A stretch of 64,000 nucleotides of DNA from an uncultured Mucilaginibacter sp. Its GTDB lineage: Bacteria > Bacteroidota > Bacteroidia > Sphingobacteriales > Sphingobacteriaceae. Positions 43,200 to 51,550 of the stretch are shown in pieces (within the stretch, counting starts at the first letter, position 1; each line of letters starts with the position of its first letter). The position numbers and the translations under genes were made by a program. The notes beneath the pieces are model-generated. The model worked only from the letters and a program-made list of their open reading frames with translations, was not told where the DNA came from and did not search any database. The stretch covers positions 1 to 64,000 of the forward strand of contig NZ_CAMLHX010000005.1 of assembly GCF_946479965.1 (NCBI RefSeq). The letters are read 5' to 3'.

Positions 43200-43673
43200 T
43201 TACTGCACCATCTTATTAGCGCAGTACGAACTGGCAAATGCTTCCGGTTTAGCCTTAAACACAAAGCCCATGCTTAAAATGTAGCCCATGGCTTCGTGTA
43301 ACGCCTGATTTGATTTAAACATAGGGTTGGTATTAATGTCGGCATGTACCTCCAGATCAACATCATACAAATCAAGCAGGTCGCAAAGGCTGTAGGCAGT
43401 GTCGATGGACTTTTGGACTTCTGACAGCATGCGCTCTTTGATGCTCATTTTTTGGGTGGTGCGCTCCTGGTGTATAAACATAAAGCCACCCCTTGCTTCG
43501 CGTAAAAACACAATAACGGTGGCAAAATCGGTTACCAGGCCCTTAACTTGCGAGTCGGTGCCAATGCATACTTTTAGCTTGTTGCCTAACAGGGTTTCGC
43601 GCTCAATAGCCGCTTCTACTTCTTCAATAATTGGCAATTGGATGATCTCGCCGCTAAATTTTCTCCAGGTCAT
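43200..43673 (-). CDS. YkuK/DUF458 RNase H-like protein
   Basis: A 157-residue protein of the DUF458 (YkuK) family, which has an RNase H-like fold. Candidate acidic residues are in KVCIGTDSQVKG near 33-44, ERMLSEVQKS and VDLEVHADINTN near 106-117. Nuclease activity is suspected for the family but not proven. It is convergent with the DUF3999 gene, whose stop abuts its stop. Confidence 0.82.
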   Translation of the reverse strand: MTWRKFSGEIIQLPIIEEVEAAIERETLLGNKLKVCIGTDSQVKGLVTDFATVIVFLREARGGFMFIHQERTTQKMSIKERMLSEVQKSIDTAYSLCDLLDLYDVDLEVHADINTNPMFKSNQALHEAMGYILSMGFVFKAKPEAFASSYCANKMVQ

Positions 43674-43821
43674 AAAAGATAATTTTTAAGTTGACTTGTG
43701 AAACCTTGGATTGAGGTTTATAAAAATAAGGCATAACAATCCGTATTAACGTAATGTCAACATCATTTATTTGTTAACATTGCGCTAAATATCAACAGCT
43801 TAAATGCGGAAGTAGTGATAT

Positions 43822-43974
43822 TTAGAAGAGGTTAAGCGAAGGCTTTTCAAAAGCCTCAGTTATTTTAACAACCAAAAGCAGTAAAAGATAAAACGCACCT
43901 ATCAGGCAATAAGCAACACAGTACACTATGCAATAAGGAAGAAATAAAATAGCAAGGTTGAAGTAGTTTCTCAT
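43822..43974 (-). CDS. Possible 50-residue membrane protein
   Basis: From ATG at 43974 (MRNYFNLAIL) the peptide has two hydrophobic stretches (about residues 5-20 and 23-36) and a charged tail ending in KPSLNLF. The frame continues upstream to 44022 with less typical sequence. No family is recognised and the ribosome site is poor, so this may be a chance frame, although the hydrophobic pattern is coherent. Confidence 0.4.
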   Translation of the reverse strand: MRNYFNLAILFLPYCIVYCVAYCLIGAFYLLLLLVVKITEAFEKPSLNLF

Positions 43975-44140
43975 AAGATTGGGTTTTACAACAATTTTAT
44001 GGAACATTTGAAGGCCCGGCAATACAATGCAATTGGGATTTATGGCAATCAGTTTGGCATTAAAGCAAGATATAAGTGATATAACAATGTGTATAAAACA
44101 AACCTTCCCCGTTGGTTGGAAGCTGCTTTTATTAGAAACA

Positions 44141-44174
44141 AAAAGAGCGATAGGTTTATACCTATCGCTCTTTT
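44141..44174. terminator. Bidirectional intrinsic terminator
   Basis: A perfect 14-bp stem starting AAAAGAGCGATAGG around a 6-base loop, with A-tract on the left and T-tract on the right. It lies 25 bp past the stop codon of the zinc-ribbon gene and can end transcription in either direction. Confidence 0.88.
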
Positions 44175-44198
44175 AAAAAATTTTAATTGCTTTTAGCT

Positions 44199-44948
44199 TT
44201 ATGCAGTAGCTTCTTCAGCTTCCAAAGCCATTTGCTCATCTATCAAAATACGTCCGCAATGCTCGCAAACGATGATCTTTTTACGCTGACGGATATCAGA
44301 TTGGCGTTGTGGCGGGATCTGGTTGAAACAGCCCGAGCATGAGTCGCGCTGAATAGTTACTACAGCTAAACCGTTTTTAGCGTTTTTACGCAGACGATTG
44401 TAAGCAAATAATAAACGTTCTTCTATGTTCGGGATAGCCTTATCAGCTAAAGCGATCAGTTCAGTTTCTTCTTTTTCAGTTTCAGAAGTAATAGTGTCCA
44501 ACTCCGCTTTTTTAGCATCAAGATCTACCTTACGCGCATCAAGATCTGCTAAAGCTTTCTCGTAAACCTGAGTTTTTGAAGCGATCTCAAAACCAAATTC
44601 TCTGATCTTCTTCTCGCTCACTTGTATATCAAGGCCTTGTATCTCTATTTCTTTTGAGATAGCATCGTATTCGCGGTTATTCTTAACCTCATTTAGCTGA
44701 ACCTCATATTTTTTGATGTTGGCTTGCGCATCGCGAATAACGTTTTTGCGGGTAACTATATCATCCTCAAGATCATCCAGCTCACTTTTTATTTTTTGAA
44801 TGCGTGTTTCCAAACCGGCAACGTCATCCTCAAGGTCGGCAACCTCCATAGGAAGTTCGCCCCTTACCTGGCGCATCTTATCAATTTTTGTGTGGATGGT
44901 TTGAAGTTCGTATAAAGCTTTAAGCTTTTGTTCTACGGTTTGTTCCAT
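44199..44948 (-). CDS. C4-type zinc-ribbon coiled-coil protein
   Basis: A 249-residue protein: a long coiled coil over about residues 20-180 and a C-terminal zinc ribbon with four cysteines (SCSGCFNQ near 203-210 and CEHCGR near 228-233). It belongs to the DUF164/zf-RING_7 family. Function is not settled; nucleic acid or regulator binding has been proposed. Its start overlaps the Nif3 stop by one base (TAATG), and Bacteroidota often keep this pair together. Confidence 0.85.
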   Translation of the reverse strand: MEQTVEQKLKALYELQTIHTKIDKMRQVRGELPMEVADLEDDVAGLETRIQKIKSELDDLEDDIVTRKNVIRDAQANIKKYEVQLNEVKNNREYDAISKEIEIQGLDIQVSEKKIREFGFEIASKTQVYEKALADLDARKVDLDAKKAELDTITSETEKEETELIALADKAIPNIEERLLFAYNRLRKNAKNGLAVVTIQRDSCSGCFNQIPPQRQSDIRQRKKIIVCEHCGRILIDEQMALEAEEATA

Positions 44949-46045
44949 TAAATATAATATTTGACAGGGTTTGTATTTGTTTCTGTTAAACGGACGGCAA
45001 AGTTACTAAATTTTTTCTGAATTATTTCCAACAATAGTTGCTGTGTAAATTGCTCACTTTCAAAGTGTCCCACATCAGCAATAACTATCTTTCCATCGGC
45101 ATCAAAAAACTCATGATATTTATAGTCGGCAGTAATAAAAAAGTCTGCCCCGGCCGCTATTGCCTGCTTCAGTAAAAAGCCACCCGCACCGCCACAAACC
45201 GCCACTTTTTTTACCGTTTTGTGGCGAAGTTCAGTATGCCTTATCACCTGCGCCTGCAGTTTGTCTTTTACCAGAAATAAAAACTTCTCTTCGTCCATCG
45301 GCACCTCCAACTCACCCACCATACCTGATCCTACTTGCTGATGTTGGTTGGTTAATGTATAAAGATCATAAGCCACTTCTTCGTAAGGATGCGCCAGTAC
45401 CAACGCCATCAGTATTTTGCTTTCCAAATTGGCCGGGTAAACCGTTTCTATTTTTATTTCGCTTTCTGTATGGCGCTCGCCGGGCTCGCCAACGTAAGGG
45501 GTGGTATCATCGCCGCCTTTAAAGGTACCGCTGCCTGCGCTGCTAAAGCTGCATTCACTGTAATCGCCAATGTGGCCCGCTCCGGCATGAAATAAGGCAT
45601 TACGCACACGTTCGGCGTGCTCATGGGGTACATAAGTTACCAGCTTTTTAAGCAGGCCTTGCTTGGGAGCCAGGATGTGGCAGTTTTGCAGACCTAAAGT
45701 TTGACAAATGCGGGCGTTAACACCGGTATGTATGTTATCCAGGTTGGTATGTATGGCGTATAGCGCTATGTTGTTGCGAATAGCTTTTTCAACCACGCGC
45801 TCTACATAGGTTTTGCCATTAAACTTTTTAAGTCCCTTAAAAACTATGGGGTGGTGTGATATAATAAGCTGACAGCCGGTTGCAATGGCCTCATCAACAA
45901 CCGCTTCAATACAATCAAGCGAGATAAGGGCCTGATGTATTTCCTGGTAGGGATGGCCTACTATAAGGCCTGCATTGTCATAGTCTTCCTGGTAGGCAAG
46001 CGGCGCCAGGCTTTCAAGATACGCGGTAAGCTGAGAGAGTTTCAT
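44948..46045 (-). CDS. Nif3-like dinuclear metal protein
   Basis: A 365-residue Nif3/GTP cyclohydrolase I-type-2 family protein. Metal-binding residues are in LIISHHPIVFKG near 60-71 and ALYAIHTNLDNIHTGVN near 95, then a C-terminal DVGHFESEQF near 326. The central ~100 residues (about 130-230) are the YqfO-type inserted domain. It forms toroidal hexamers in relatives; the biological substrate is unknown. Coupled to the zinc-ribbon gene. Confidence 0.9.
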   Translation of the reverse strand: MKLSQLTAYLESLAPLAYQEDYDNAGLIVGHPYQEIHQALISLDCIEAVVDEAIATGCQLIISHHPIVFKGLKKFNGKTYVERVVEKAIRNNIALYAIHTNLDNIHTGVNARICQTLGLQNCHILAPKQGLLKKLVTYVPHEHAERVRNALFHAGAGHIGDYSECSFSSAGSGTFKGGDDTTPYVGEPGERHTESEIKIETVYPANLESKILMALVLAHPYEEVAYDLYTLTNQHQQVGSGMVGELEVPMDEEKFLFLVKDKLQAQVIRHTELRHKTVKKVAVCGGAGGFLLKQAIAAGADFFITADYKYHEFFDADGKIVIADVGHFESEQFTQQLLLEIIQKKFSNFAVRLTETNTNPVKYYI

Positions 46046-46108
46046 AATTGCTCTAAGTTAGCAATGTGGCCCGATGTTTTAAAATTTAGCCGTGGGCTAA
46101 ATAGCAAA

Positions 46109-46179
46109 GGATCAAAACACCGGTAATATTTTCTGTGGCCCTAACGCTTGGTTTACCACTGCTTACCTTGTTTTGATCC
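46109..46179. repeat. Short inverted repeat GGATCAAAAC
   Basis: GGATCAAAAC at 46109-46118 is repeated as GTTTTGATCC at 46170-46179, about 50 bases apart. It lies between the Nif3 start and the tiny basic ORF. It could be an operator or a fold of the Nif3 leader; I cannot distinguish. Confidence 0.4.
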
Positions 46180-46210
46180 CGAAATGTAGAATACCTGCGT
46201 ATTCGTTTTA

Positions 46211-46327
46211 TTATTTTTTGGCTGCTCTGCCTTTTATCTTGTTCAGATCACTTTGTAAAATGCTTTTAAGGGCTTTATCAAAGTTGGTTACCAGGTTTGC
46301 AGTTGATTGTTTGTAGTATGTTTTCAT
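46211..46327 (-). CDS. Short basic 38-residue protein after TM2 gene
   Basis: ATG at 46327 opens a 38-codon frame, MKTYYKQSTANLVTNFDKAL at the start and ending KIKGRAAKK. It is soluble, helical and basic, with a coherent amphipathic pattern that looks coding rather than random. It begins 19 bp after the TM2 gene stop on the same strand, so it would be in the same transcript. No family is recognised; its size puts it below usual gene-calling cut-offs. Confidence 0.5.
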   Translation of the reverse strand: MKTYYKQSTANLVTNFDKALKSILQSDLNKIKGRAAKK

Positions 46328-46346
46328 GATTATTTTAAGTTTAAGG

Positions 46347-46709
46347 TTATGCGCTCATTTTAGCAATCTGGAAACTTTCGTAAGCCATTTTGCGGTTAAA
46401 ATCTGTTGCTAATTGTTTGTGATTTACTAGGTCGACAATAGTCCCGATAAAGCAAAGACCACCGGTAAAGAAATAAAGAATACCCATTCCTATCTGCCCA
46501 ACCAAAAAGCGCTGGATACCTGCTACACCGAAAAAGCCTATCAGGGTAAAAATCAACAAATCTTGCGGGCTTTTGCGTTTACCTGTATAGATCATGTAAA
46601 AGTGTTTTTTCTGATTTTCGTTCAGTTCGGCAGTTGCCTGTTGCAAAAACGTAAGTTCTTCTGTTGTTACGCCGGGCATTGACATGTAAGGGTTGCTATA
46701 AAAGTCCAT
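46347..46709 (-). CDS. TM2 domain membrane protein
   Basis: A 120-residue protein with a soluble N-terminus of about 45 residues and a C-terminal TM2 domain: KSPQDLLIFTLIGFFGVAG near 47-65, then the family signature QRFLVGQIGMGILYFFTGGLCFIGTIVDLV with two helices and the DRF-like loop as QRF. TM2 proteins are of unknown role, often linked to envelope or phage resistance contexts. It is followed 19 bp later by a 38-codon basic ORF. Confidence 0.85.
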   Translation of the reverse strand: MDFYSNPYMSMPGVTTEELTFLQQATAELNENQKKHFYMIYTGKRKSPQDLLIFTLIGFFGVAGIQRFLVGQIGMGILYFFTGGLCFIGTIVDLVNHKQLATDFNRKMAYESFQIAKMSA

Positions 46710-46899
46710 TTTAGTGTTGTTTTAGTTTTCTTGTTTTGTTTGTTGAATCAAAAGTAAGGTACAATTTAAAAACAGCACACGCAAAATAGGTTAGCTTATT
46801 AAACATCTCGGTAAACAGCCAAATTGTGGCGGTGAAATATCAGGAAATATATAGGTCGTCGGTGAAAACATTGAACTCACGCGTTCCAAAAGAAATATT

Positions 46900-46907
46900 T
46901 AGCTTTG
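46900..46907 (+). promoter_or_regulatory. -7 box of the dipeptide epimerase gene
   Basis: TAGCTTTG fits TAnnTTTG and lies 12 bp before ATG 46920, predicting a very short leader. This favours the start MKLSYQPF over the upstream in-frame codon at 46905. Confidence 0.45.
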
Positions 46908-46919
46908 ACAGTACTATAT

Positions 46920-47933
46920 ATGAAGCTAAGCTACCAGCCTTTCGATCTATTACTGAAACATACCTTTACAATTGCAGGCTATTCGCGGGCATCAACGCCA
47001 TTGATGTTAGTACAATTAGAGCATGAAGGCCTCGTTGGTTATGGCGAGGCTTCTATGGTGCCCTACCTGGGCGAAAGCATTCAAACGGCTACAGATTTTC
47101 TTAACAATGTAAAAACCGCTCAGTTTAAGTTGCCTTTTGATTTTGCTGCTATTCATGCTTATTTGGACGATATCGCCGCAGGCAACACCGCTATTAAAGC
47201 AGCTATTGACATCGCTCTGCATGATCTGGATGGTAAACTGAATAACAAGCCTTGCTGGCAATTAATGCAAAGCGATGTGGCGCTTATGCCACCAACGAGT
47301 TTTACCATAGGCATTGATACCCCCGATAATATGCGCCAAAAAGCGCTTGAAGCACAAGATTTCAAAATTATTAAAGTGAAGCTGGGGGGTGATAATGATA
47401 AGGAACGGATAGCGGCCATCCGTTCGGTAACTGAGGTGCCGCTTTATGTGGATGTTAACCAAGGCTGGACGGATCGAAACATAGCTTTAGAAATGATATG
47501 GTGGCTTTTTGAACAGGGCGTTATTTTGCTAGAGCAACCTATGCCCAAACATGATATGGAGGGCAATGCCTGGATAACTTCGCAAAGCCCGATACCAATA
47601 ATTGGCGACGAAGCCGTTCAGCGCCTGCCTGATGTGGAAAAGGCGGTTGATGTTTATCACGGTATAAATGTTAAGCTGATGAAATCGGGCGGAATGTTTG
47701 AGGCCAAACGGATGATTGACAAAGCAAGGCAATGCGGCTTAAAAGTATTAATAGGCTGCATGAGCGAAAGCAGCTGCGCAACACTAGCCGCCGCAGCTCT
47801 GGCGCCACAATGCGACTGGGCAGATATAGATGGGCCATTTCTAACAACCAACAACCCTTATGCTATGCCAGCCTTTGCCGATGGTAAATATTTGCCTGGT
47901 AACGAACCTGGTTTGGGTTTGCAACTTAAATAA
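46920..47933 (+). CDS. Dipeptide epimerase (enolase superfamily)
   Basis: A 337-residue L-Ala-D/L-Glu epimerase-like member of the enolase superfamily, acting on murein-derived or other dipeptides. Catalytic Lys in IIKVKLGG near 153-160 (KxK), metal ligands in VDVNQGWT near 184, LEQPMPK near 212 and IGDEAVQ near 237, and the second Lys in NVKLMKSGG near 260. The family substrate varies and cannot be fixed by eye. It is convergent with the GreA-like gene; the two overlap by 8 bases at their 3' ends. Confidence 0.9.
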   Translation: MKLSYQPFDLLLKHTFTIAGYSRASTPLMLVQLEHEGLVGYGEASMVPYLGESIQTATDFLNNVKTAQFKLPFDFAAIHAYLDDIAAGNTAIKAAIDIALHDLDGKLNNKPCWQLMQSDVALMPPTSFTIGIDTPDNMRQKALEAQDFKIIKVKLGGDNDKERIAAIRSVTEVPLYVDVNQGWTDRNIALEMIWWLFEQGVILLEQPMPKHDMEGNAWITSQSPIPIIGDEAVQRLPDVEKAVDVYHGINVKLMKSGGMFEAKRMIDKARQCGLKVLIGCMSESSCATLAAAALAPQCDWADIDGPFLTTNNPYAMPAFADGKYLPGNEPGLGLQLK

Positions 47934-48378
47934 CCTGCTTAACTGTATAGTTCTTGCCGTTCAGATTAAACCCTTCACCTGCGGTAAGCCCTTTCATTTT
48001 TTGGCCGATAGGCGATACCAACGAAATAGCGACGTAGTTAATATCATCAACCTGTATTGTACCTGCGCTTATACCGATATAAAAATTCCCGGCGTCGGTA
48101 ATCACTATGCTACCATTGTCAACATTGTTTGACGGCGTAACCGGCACCTGATTGAGCTGCACCTTTAATTTATTAGCCTGGTGCAACTGCGCCATATTTC
48201 GATTGCTTTCCTGCTGTGCCATTTCGCGTCCGGTTTCGTACTTGTCTCCTGCACTGCTTTTGGTATCATCCTTAGCGGCTTGCTGAGCTTCATTAATTCC
48301 TTGCTGCGCCGCATCAATACTCCGCTGCACGTAGTTAAGGCATTCCTGATATAATTTTTGCTTAAGGGTAGACGACAT
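47926..48378 (-). CDS. GreA/GreB C-terminal domain-like protein
   Basis: A 150-residue protein from ATG 48378 (MSSTLKQKLYQEC). The first ~90 residues form a helical hairpin with SAGDKYETGREMAQQESN. The last ~60 resemble the FKBP-like GreA/GreB C-terminal domain, including ISLVSPIGQKMKGLTAGEGF. It may bind the RNA polymerase secondary channel, but the acidic tip residues of GreA are not obvious, so anti-pausing activity is uncertain. The longer frame to 48459 overlaps the molybdopterin gene and is not used. It starts 1 bp after that gene's stop. Confidence 0.75.
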   Translation of the reverse strand: MSSTLKQKLYQECLNYVQRSIDAAQQGINEAQQAAKDDTKSSAGDKYETGREMAQQESNRNMAQLHQANKLKVQLNQVPVTPSNNVDNGSIVITDAGNFYIGISAGTIQVDDINYVAISLVSPIGQKMKGLTAGEGFNLNGKNYTVKQVI

Positions 48379-48379
48379 T

Positions 48380-49162
48380 TTACAATCCGGAGTAATAATC
48401 GTACCCACGCTCGGCCCAGTAATCCCTTGGGCGCTCATTACTAAACGCGATGGTGCCAATCCTTTTTAAATTCTTTATTCCGTATTTAACCGGAATGATC
48501 AAACGCAGCGGAGCGCCATGTTTAACAGGCAGCGGCCTGCCGTTAACTTCGTAAGCCAGTAATGTTTGAGGGTGAGTGGCGCTCGGAGTATCTATCCCTA
48601 CATAATAACTTTTATCGGGCGTTTCCAAACTAACATAAGCCAATTTAGTTTCGTTGTGCAGTTTGTAGTGATCTATCAGGTCAGCAAACTTGACGCCGCC
48701 CCAATGCGAGATCTGGTCCCAGCCCTCAACACATTTAAAGTCAAAAACTATTTCTGTTTTAGGCAGCGCCTTTAAGTCTTCCAAGGTTACATTCAATACT
48801 TCGCCCGAAGTTTTCTTTATTTGCAATTGCCAGGCTGCAACATCAAACGGTGCTTTTAAGTTCATTCCTATCGAACTGTTGTACCGCACCTGCTTTGCCG
48901 CCATTGATTTTGGGTACGTTTTAACCAGGTTTTTATGACTGAAAGTTTTTCTGAAAACCTGCTCGTTGTTATTAAGTACAGAGCGCAAGGGCGCATGCGC
49001 ACCTTTAGTTACGCCGCCCGTTTCTGTTGGCGAATTATACAACCATCGCCACGAAAAAAAAGCGCCGGCCGATAACGCGGTAAAAGCACCAAACGAAATA
49101 AAAGTTCGCCGGCTGATCTTTTGATCAACGGTTAAAGGCTTTTTATACTTTTTCGGTGTCAT
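48380..49162 (-). CDS. Tat-exported molybdopterin oxidoreductase (MsrP/sulfite oxidase-like)
   Basis: A 260-residue molybdopterin enzyme catalytic subunit. The N-terminus carries a twin-arginine motif SRRTFISFG near 18-26, so the folded enzyme should be exported. The molybdenum-ligand Cys lies in FDFKCVEGWDQISHWGG near 138, and the pterin-binding stretch GAPLRLIIPVKYGIKN near 222 follows. The best-known relative is MsrP, which repairs methionine sulfoxide in the periplasm, but other substrates are possible. The start overlaps the cytochrome b gene end by 20 bases, so that protein is the likely electron donor. Confidence 0.85.
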   Translation of the reverse strand: MTPKKYKKPLTVDQKISRRTFISFGAFTALSAGAFFSWRWLYNSPTETGGVTKGAHAPLRSVLNNNEQVFRKTFSHKNLVKTYPKSMAAKQVRYNSSIGMNLKAPFDVAAWQLQIKKTSGEVLNVTLEDLKALPKTEIVFDFKCVEGWDQISHWGGVKFADLIDHYKLHNETKLAYVSLETPDKSYYVGIDTPSATHPQTLLAYEVNGRPLPVKHGAPLRLIIPVKYGIKNLKRIGTIAFSNERPRDYWAERGYDYYSGL

Positions 49163-49835
49163 GTTTGATCTCTTTTAAATCTTTATTCTTCTCTACTTCA
49201 AAACCGGTTATCACCGAGCGGAAATTACTCCATCCTGCTAAAATTACCTGTACTATATGTATCACAAAAAATAATACATAACCAACCGTTAAAGCAAAAT
49301 GCAGTATACGTGCAAAATGATAGCCCCCACACAGCCAGGTGATATAGTAAAACTGCACGGGCTTGTAAATAGCTAATCCAGTTATTACAGAGCCAAAGCC
49401 CATTATAATGATAGCCGAGTAGACAATGCGTTGCGCGGCGTTATATTTATCCTGAGGTGGTGCTGTTTTACGGATATGCAGATCATGCAGCAAAACCAGC
49501 CAGGCTTCTTTAAACGACTTACGGTTTGGAACAAGCTGTCGCCATTCGCCTGATATCGCCGTATAGATCACATAAAATATACCATTTAACGTAAAGAACC
49601 ACATAAACAGGAAGTGAAAAGCCATTCCTTCTGATAAACGATGCGGTATCTTCAGTGCATCATAAAACCACACCGGGAAAAAACGAACGAAAGTATGCCC
49701 AAAAAGGGTTACAGAATAAACATCATTTGCCCAATAAATAAGCAGCCCGCTCCATATCATGATGGTTAGCAGCGGAAAGTTTACCCAGTGGGCCCAGCGC
49801 ATGGCTAAAGAATGCTTCTCCTTAATTTTTTTCAT
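49143..49835 (-). CDS. Cytochrome b561-type membrane subunit
   Basis: A 230-residue membrane protein with about four helices of the cytochrome b561/Ni-hydrogenase b family. Heme-ligand His candidates are in MRWAHWVNFP near 12-21, IPHRLSEGMAFHFLFMWFF near 64-82, and two in the C-terminal helices (GGYHFARILHFALTVG and FFVIHIVQVI near 174-205). It should pass electrons from the quinone pool to the Tat-exported molybdenum enzyme encoded next, with which it overlaps by 20 bases. It is a b561-type protein rather than the MsrQ/YedZ type usually paired with MsrP. Confidence 0.85.
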   Translation of the reverse strand: MKKIKEKHSLAMRWAHWVNFPLLTIMIWSGLLIYWANDVYSVTLFGHTFVRFFPVWFYDALKIPHRLSEGMAFHFLFMWFFTLNGIFYVIYTAISGEWRQLVPNRKSFKEAWLVLLHDLHIRKTAPPQDKYNAAQRIVYSAIIIMGFGSVITGLAIYKPVQFYYITWLCGGYHFARILHFALTVGYVLFFVIHIVQVILAGWSNFRSVITGFEVEKNKDLKEIKHDTEKV

Positions 49836-50058
49836 TGATGCGTTGTTTCTTTCGTAAAACTACAATAAAGCAGTAAATAACAATAATTGGTTGTTAAGCT
49901 TAAATATACGATAAAATCCATGCTGAAGATTGCATTATGATTGGCCAAATATGTTAATATATGTTAAATTAAACACACCTGTCGCCAAGAGTTATTGATT
50001 TGAAATACATTTAACAAATTTATTGTAGCAGGTGGGTGGTCAAAACCGTTTAAACAAC

Positions 50059-50066
50059 TACTTTTG
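50059..50066 (+). promoter_or_regulatory. -7 box upstream of the NHL lipoprotein gene
   Basis: TACTTTTG matches TAnnTTTG and lies about 60 bp before ATG 50126. No good -33 box is present. The rest of the gap 49836-50058 is AT-rich with no gene seen. Confidence 0.4.
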
Positions 50067-50125
50067 TACCCGGATCAAAAGGACTTATATGTCCTATCAC
50101 CTGTCCCTAAGTATATAACGTAAAC

Positions 50126-51508
50126 ATGAAGAGATTTTTATCAGGCAAATTAATTGCGTTTTTAATATTAGCAGCCATAATAGCAAGTTGCAAAAAAGGT
50201 GATGACGTAGCTGTAGATGCTTATTTAGTTACTACCCCGGTATTAACCGATGTAACACCCACCTCTGTTAAAGTTGGTGGTGAGATACTGGTACAGGGTA
50301 GCCCTATCACGTCAAACGGTGTTTGCTGGAGCACAAGCAACGCAAACCCTACAGTTGCCGATTCAAAAGCGGCATTAGATTCTTTGGTAGCTTCATTTAA
50401 AGGAAAAATGACCGGGTTAACGCCCGCTACAAAATATTATGCAAGGCCTTACGTGGTTAATAAAGCCGGTACTTTTTATGGTGATGTGATTTCTTTTACT
50501 ACCCCATCAACAACTTTTAAAATTAATGTTGCGGTAAGTACATTAGCTGGTACCGGCAATTTTGGCTATGCTGATGGGTCGGGGGCCACTGCCTTGTTTA
50601 ACGGCCCTGAAGCTATTGCTCTTAATAAAATTACGGGTTTATTGCAGGTAGGCGACGTTATCAACAATACGATAAGAACGGTTTCTACCGGTGGAAATGT
50701 GGGCACTTTAACCAGTACCGACAGAGGTTATACCAACGGCCCTTTAGCTAATGCCAGGTTTTATGGAACGCGGGGAATGGTTATTGATGCCACAGGTAAT
50801 ATGTACGTTGCCGACGCGGGGAACAATGTTATCCGAAAAATTTCTGCAACTGGTACGGTAAGCACATATGCAGGCTCTCCAACAGGAGATTATGGCTTTG
50901 TTGACTCCACCGACCCGCTAAAGGCATTATTTAGAAGTCCGCGGAGCGTTGCTTTGGATGCGGCGGGGAACCTTTATGTAGCCGATTACGGCAACAACCG
51001 CATTCGCAAAATAACTACTGCCGGGGTGGTAACTACTTTGGCAGGTGACGGTTATGCGCGATATATGAACAGCAGCACTGAGAATAATACAGCATCATTT
51101 AACGGACCAATAGCGGTAACGGTTGATGCATTGGGTAATTTATACGTGGCTGATCAGAACAATTATGCGATACGTAAAATAAATGTCACTACCGGCACAA
51201 CGTCAACTGTAGCGGGCGGCTTGGGTATTACTGCGCAATTAGGATCTCCTGTTGCTATAGCTACCGATGCGCAGTCTAATATTTACATAGTTGATAAAAA
51301 CGGTCGAATTTTGGAACTGGTAACAGCGAGCCGGGCGTTGTATACGCTGGCGGGAAAACTGGGTGCGGTAGGATTTGTTAACAGCGTAGGTGCTGATGCA
51401 CGCTTCAATGTACCGGGCGGGATAGCATTAGATGCATCCGGCAACGCCTACGTCACAGATATTAATAATAATGCAATACGCAAACTGGCAATCACAGTTA
51501 CTCCTTAA
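50126..51508 (+). CDS. Lipoprotein with Ig/FN3-like and NHL repeats
   Basis: A 460-residue lipoprotein. The signal peptide ends IIASCKKGDD with lipid Cys near residue 22. A fibronectin-like domain covers about 35-130 (SNGVCWSTSNANPT and LTPATKYYARPYVVN), followed by an NHL-type beta-propeller from about 140 with repeated NGP-A-F-GP, LYVADYGNNRIRKI and similar blades. Such proteins bind glycans or other proteins on the cell surface. No partner gene is adjacent, and the gene is closed by a 36-bp palindrome shared with radA's end. Confidence 0.88.
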   Translation: MKRFLSGKLIAFLILAAIIASCKKGDDVAVDAYLVTTPVLTDVTPTSVKVGGEILVQGSPITSNGVCWSTSNANPTVADSKAALDSLVASFKGKMTGLTPATKYYARPYVVNKAGTFYGDVISFTTPSTTFKINVAVSTLAGTGNFGYADGSGATALFNGPEAIALNKITGLLQVGDVINNTIRTVSTGGNVGTLTSTDRGYTNGPLANARFYGTRGMVIDATGNMYVADAGNNVIRKISATGTVSTYAGSPTGDYGFVDSTDPLKALFRSPRSVALDAAGNLYVADYGNNRIRKITTAGVVTTLAGDGYARYMNSSTENNTASFNGPIAVTVDALGNLYVADQNNYAIRKINVTTGTTSTVAGGLGITAQLGSPVAIATDAQSNIYIVDKNGRILELVTASRALYTLAGKLGAVGFVNSVGADARFNVPGGIALDASGNAYVTDINNNAIRKLAITVTP

Positions 51509-51514
51509 CTTTTA

Positions 51515-51550
51515 ATAATCATCAGCATAAATATTTATGCTGATGATTAT
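51515..51550. terminator. Perfect 36-bp palindrome between NHL gene and radA
   Basis: A perfect palindrome (18-bp arms, no spacer) covers 51515-51550 between two convergent genes. It includes the radA stop codon at 51547-51549. Extruded as a hairpin with a small AT loop it can end transcription from both sides, although T-tracts are short. Confidence 0.6.
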
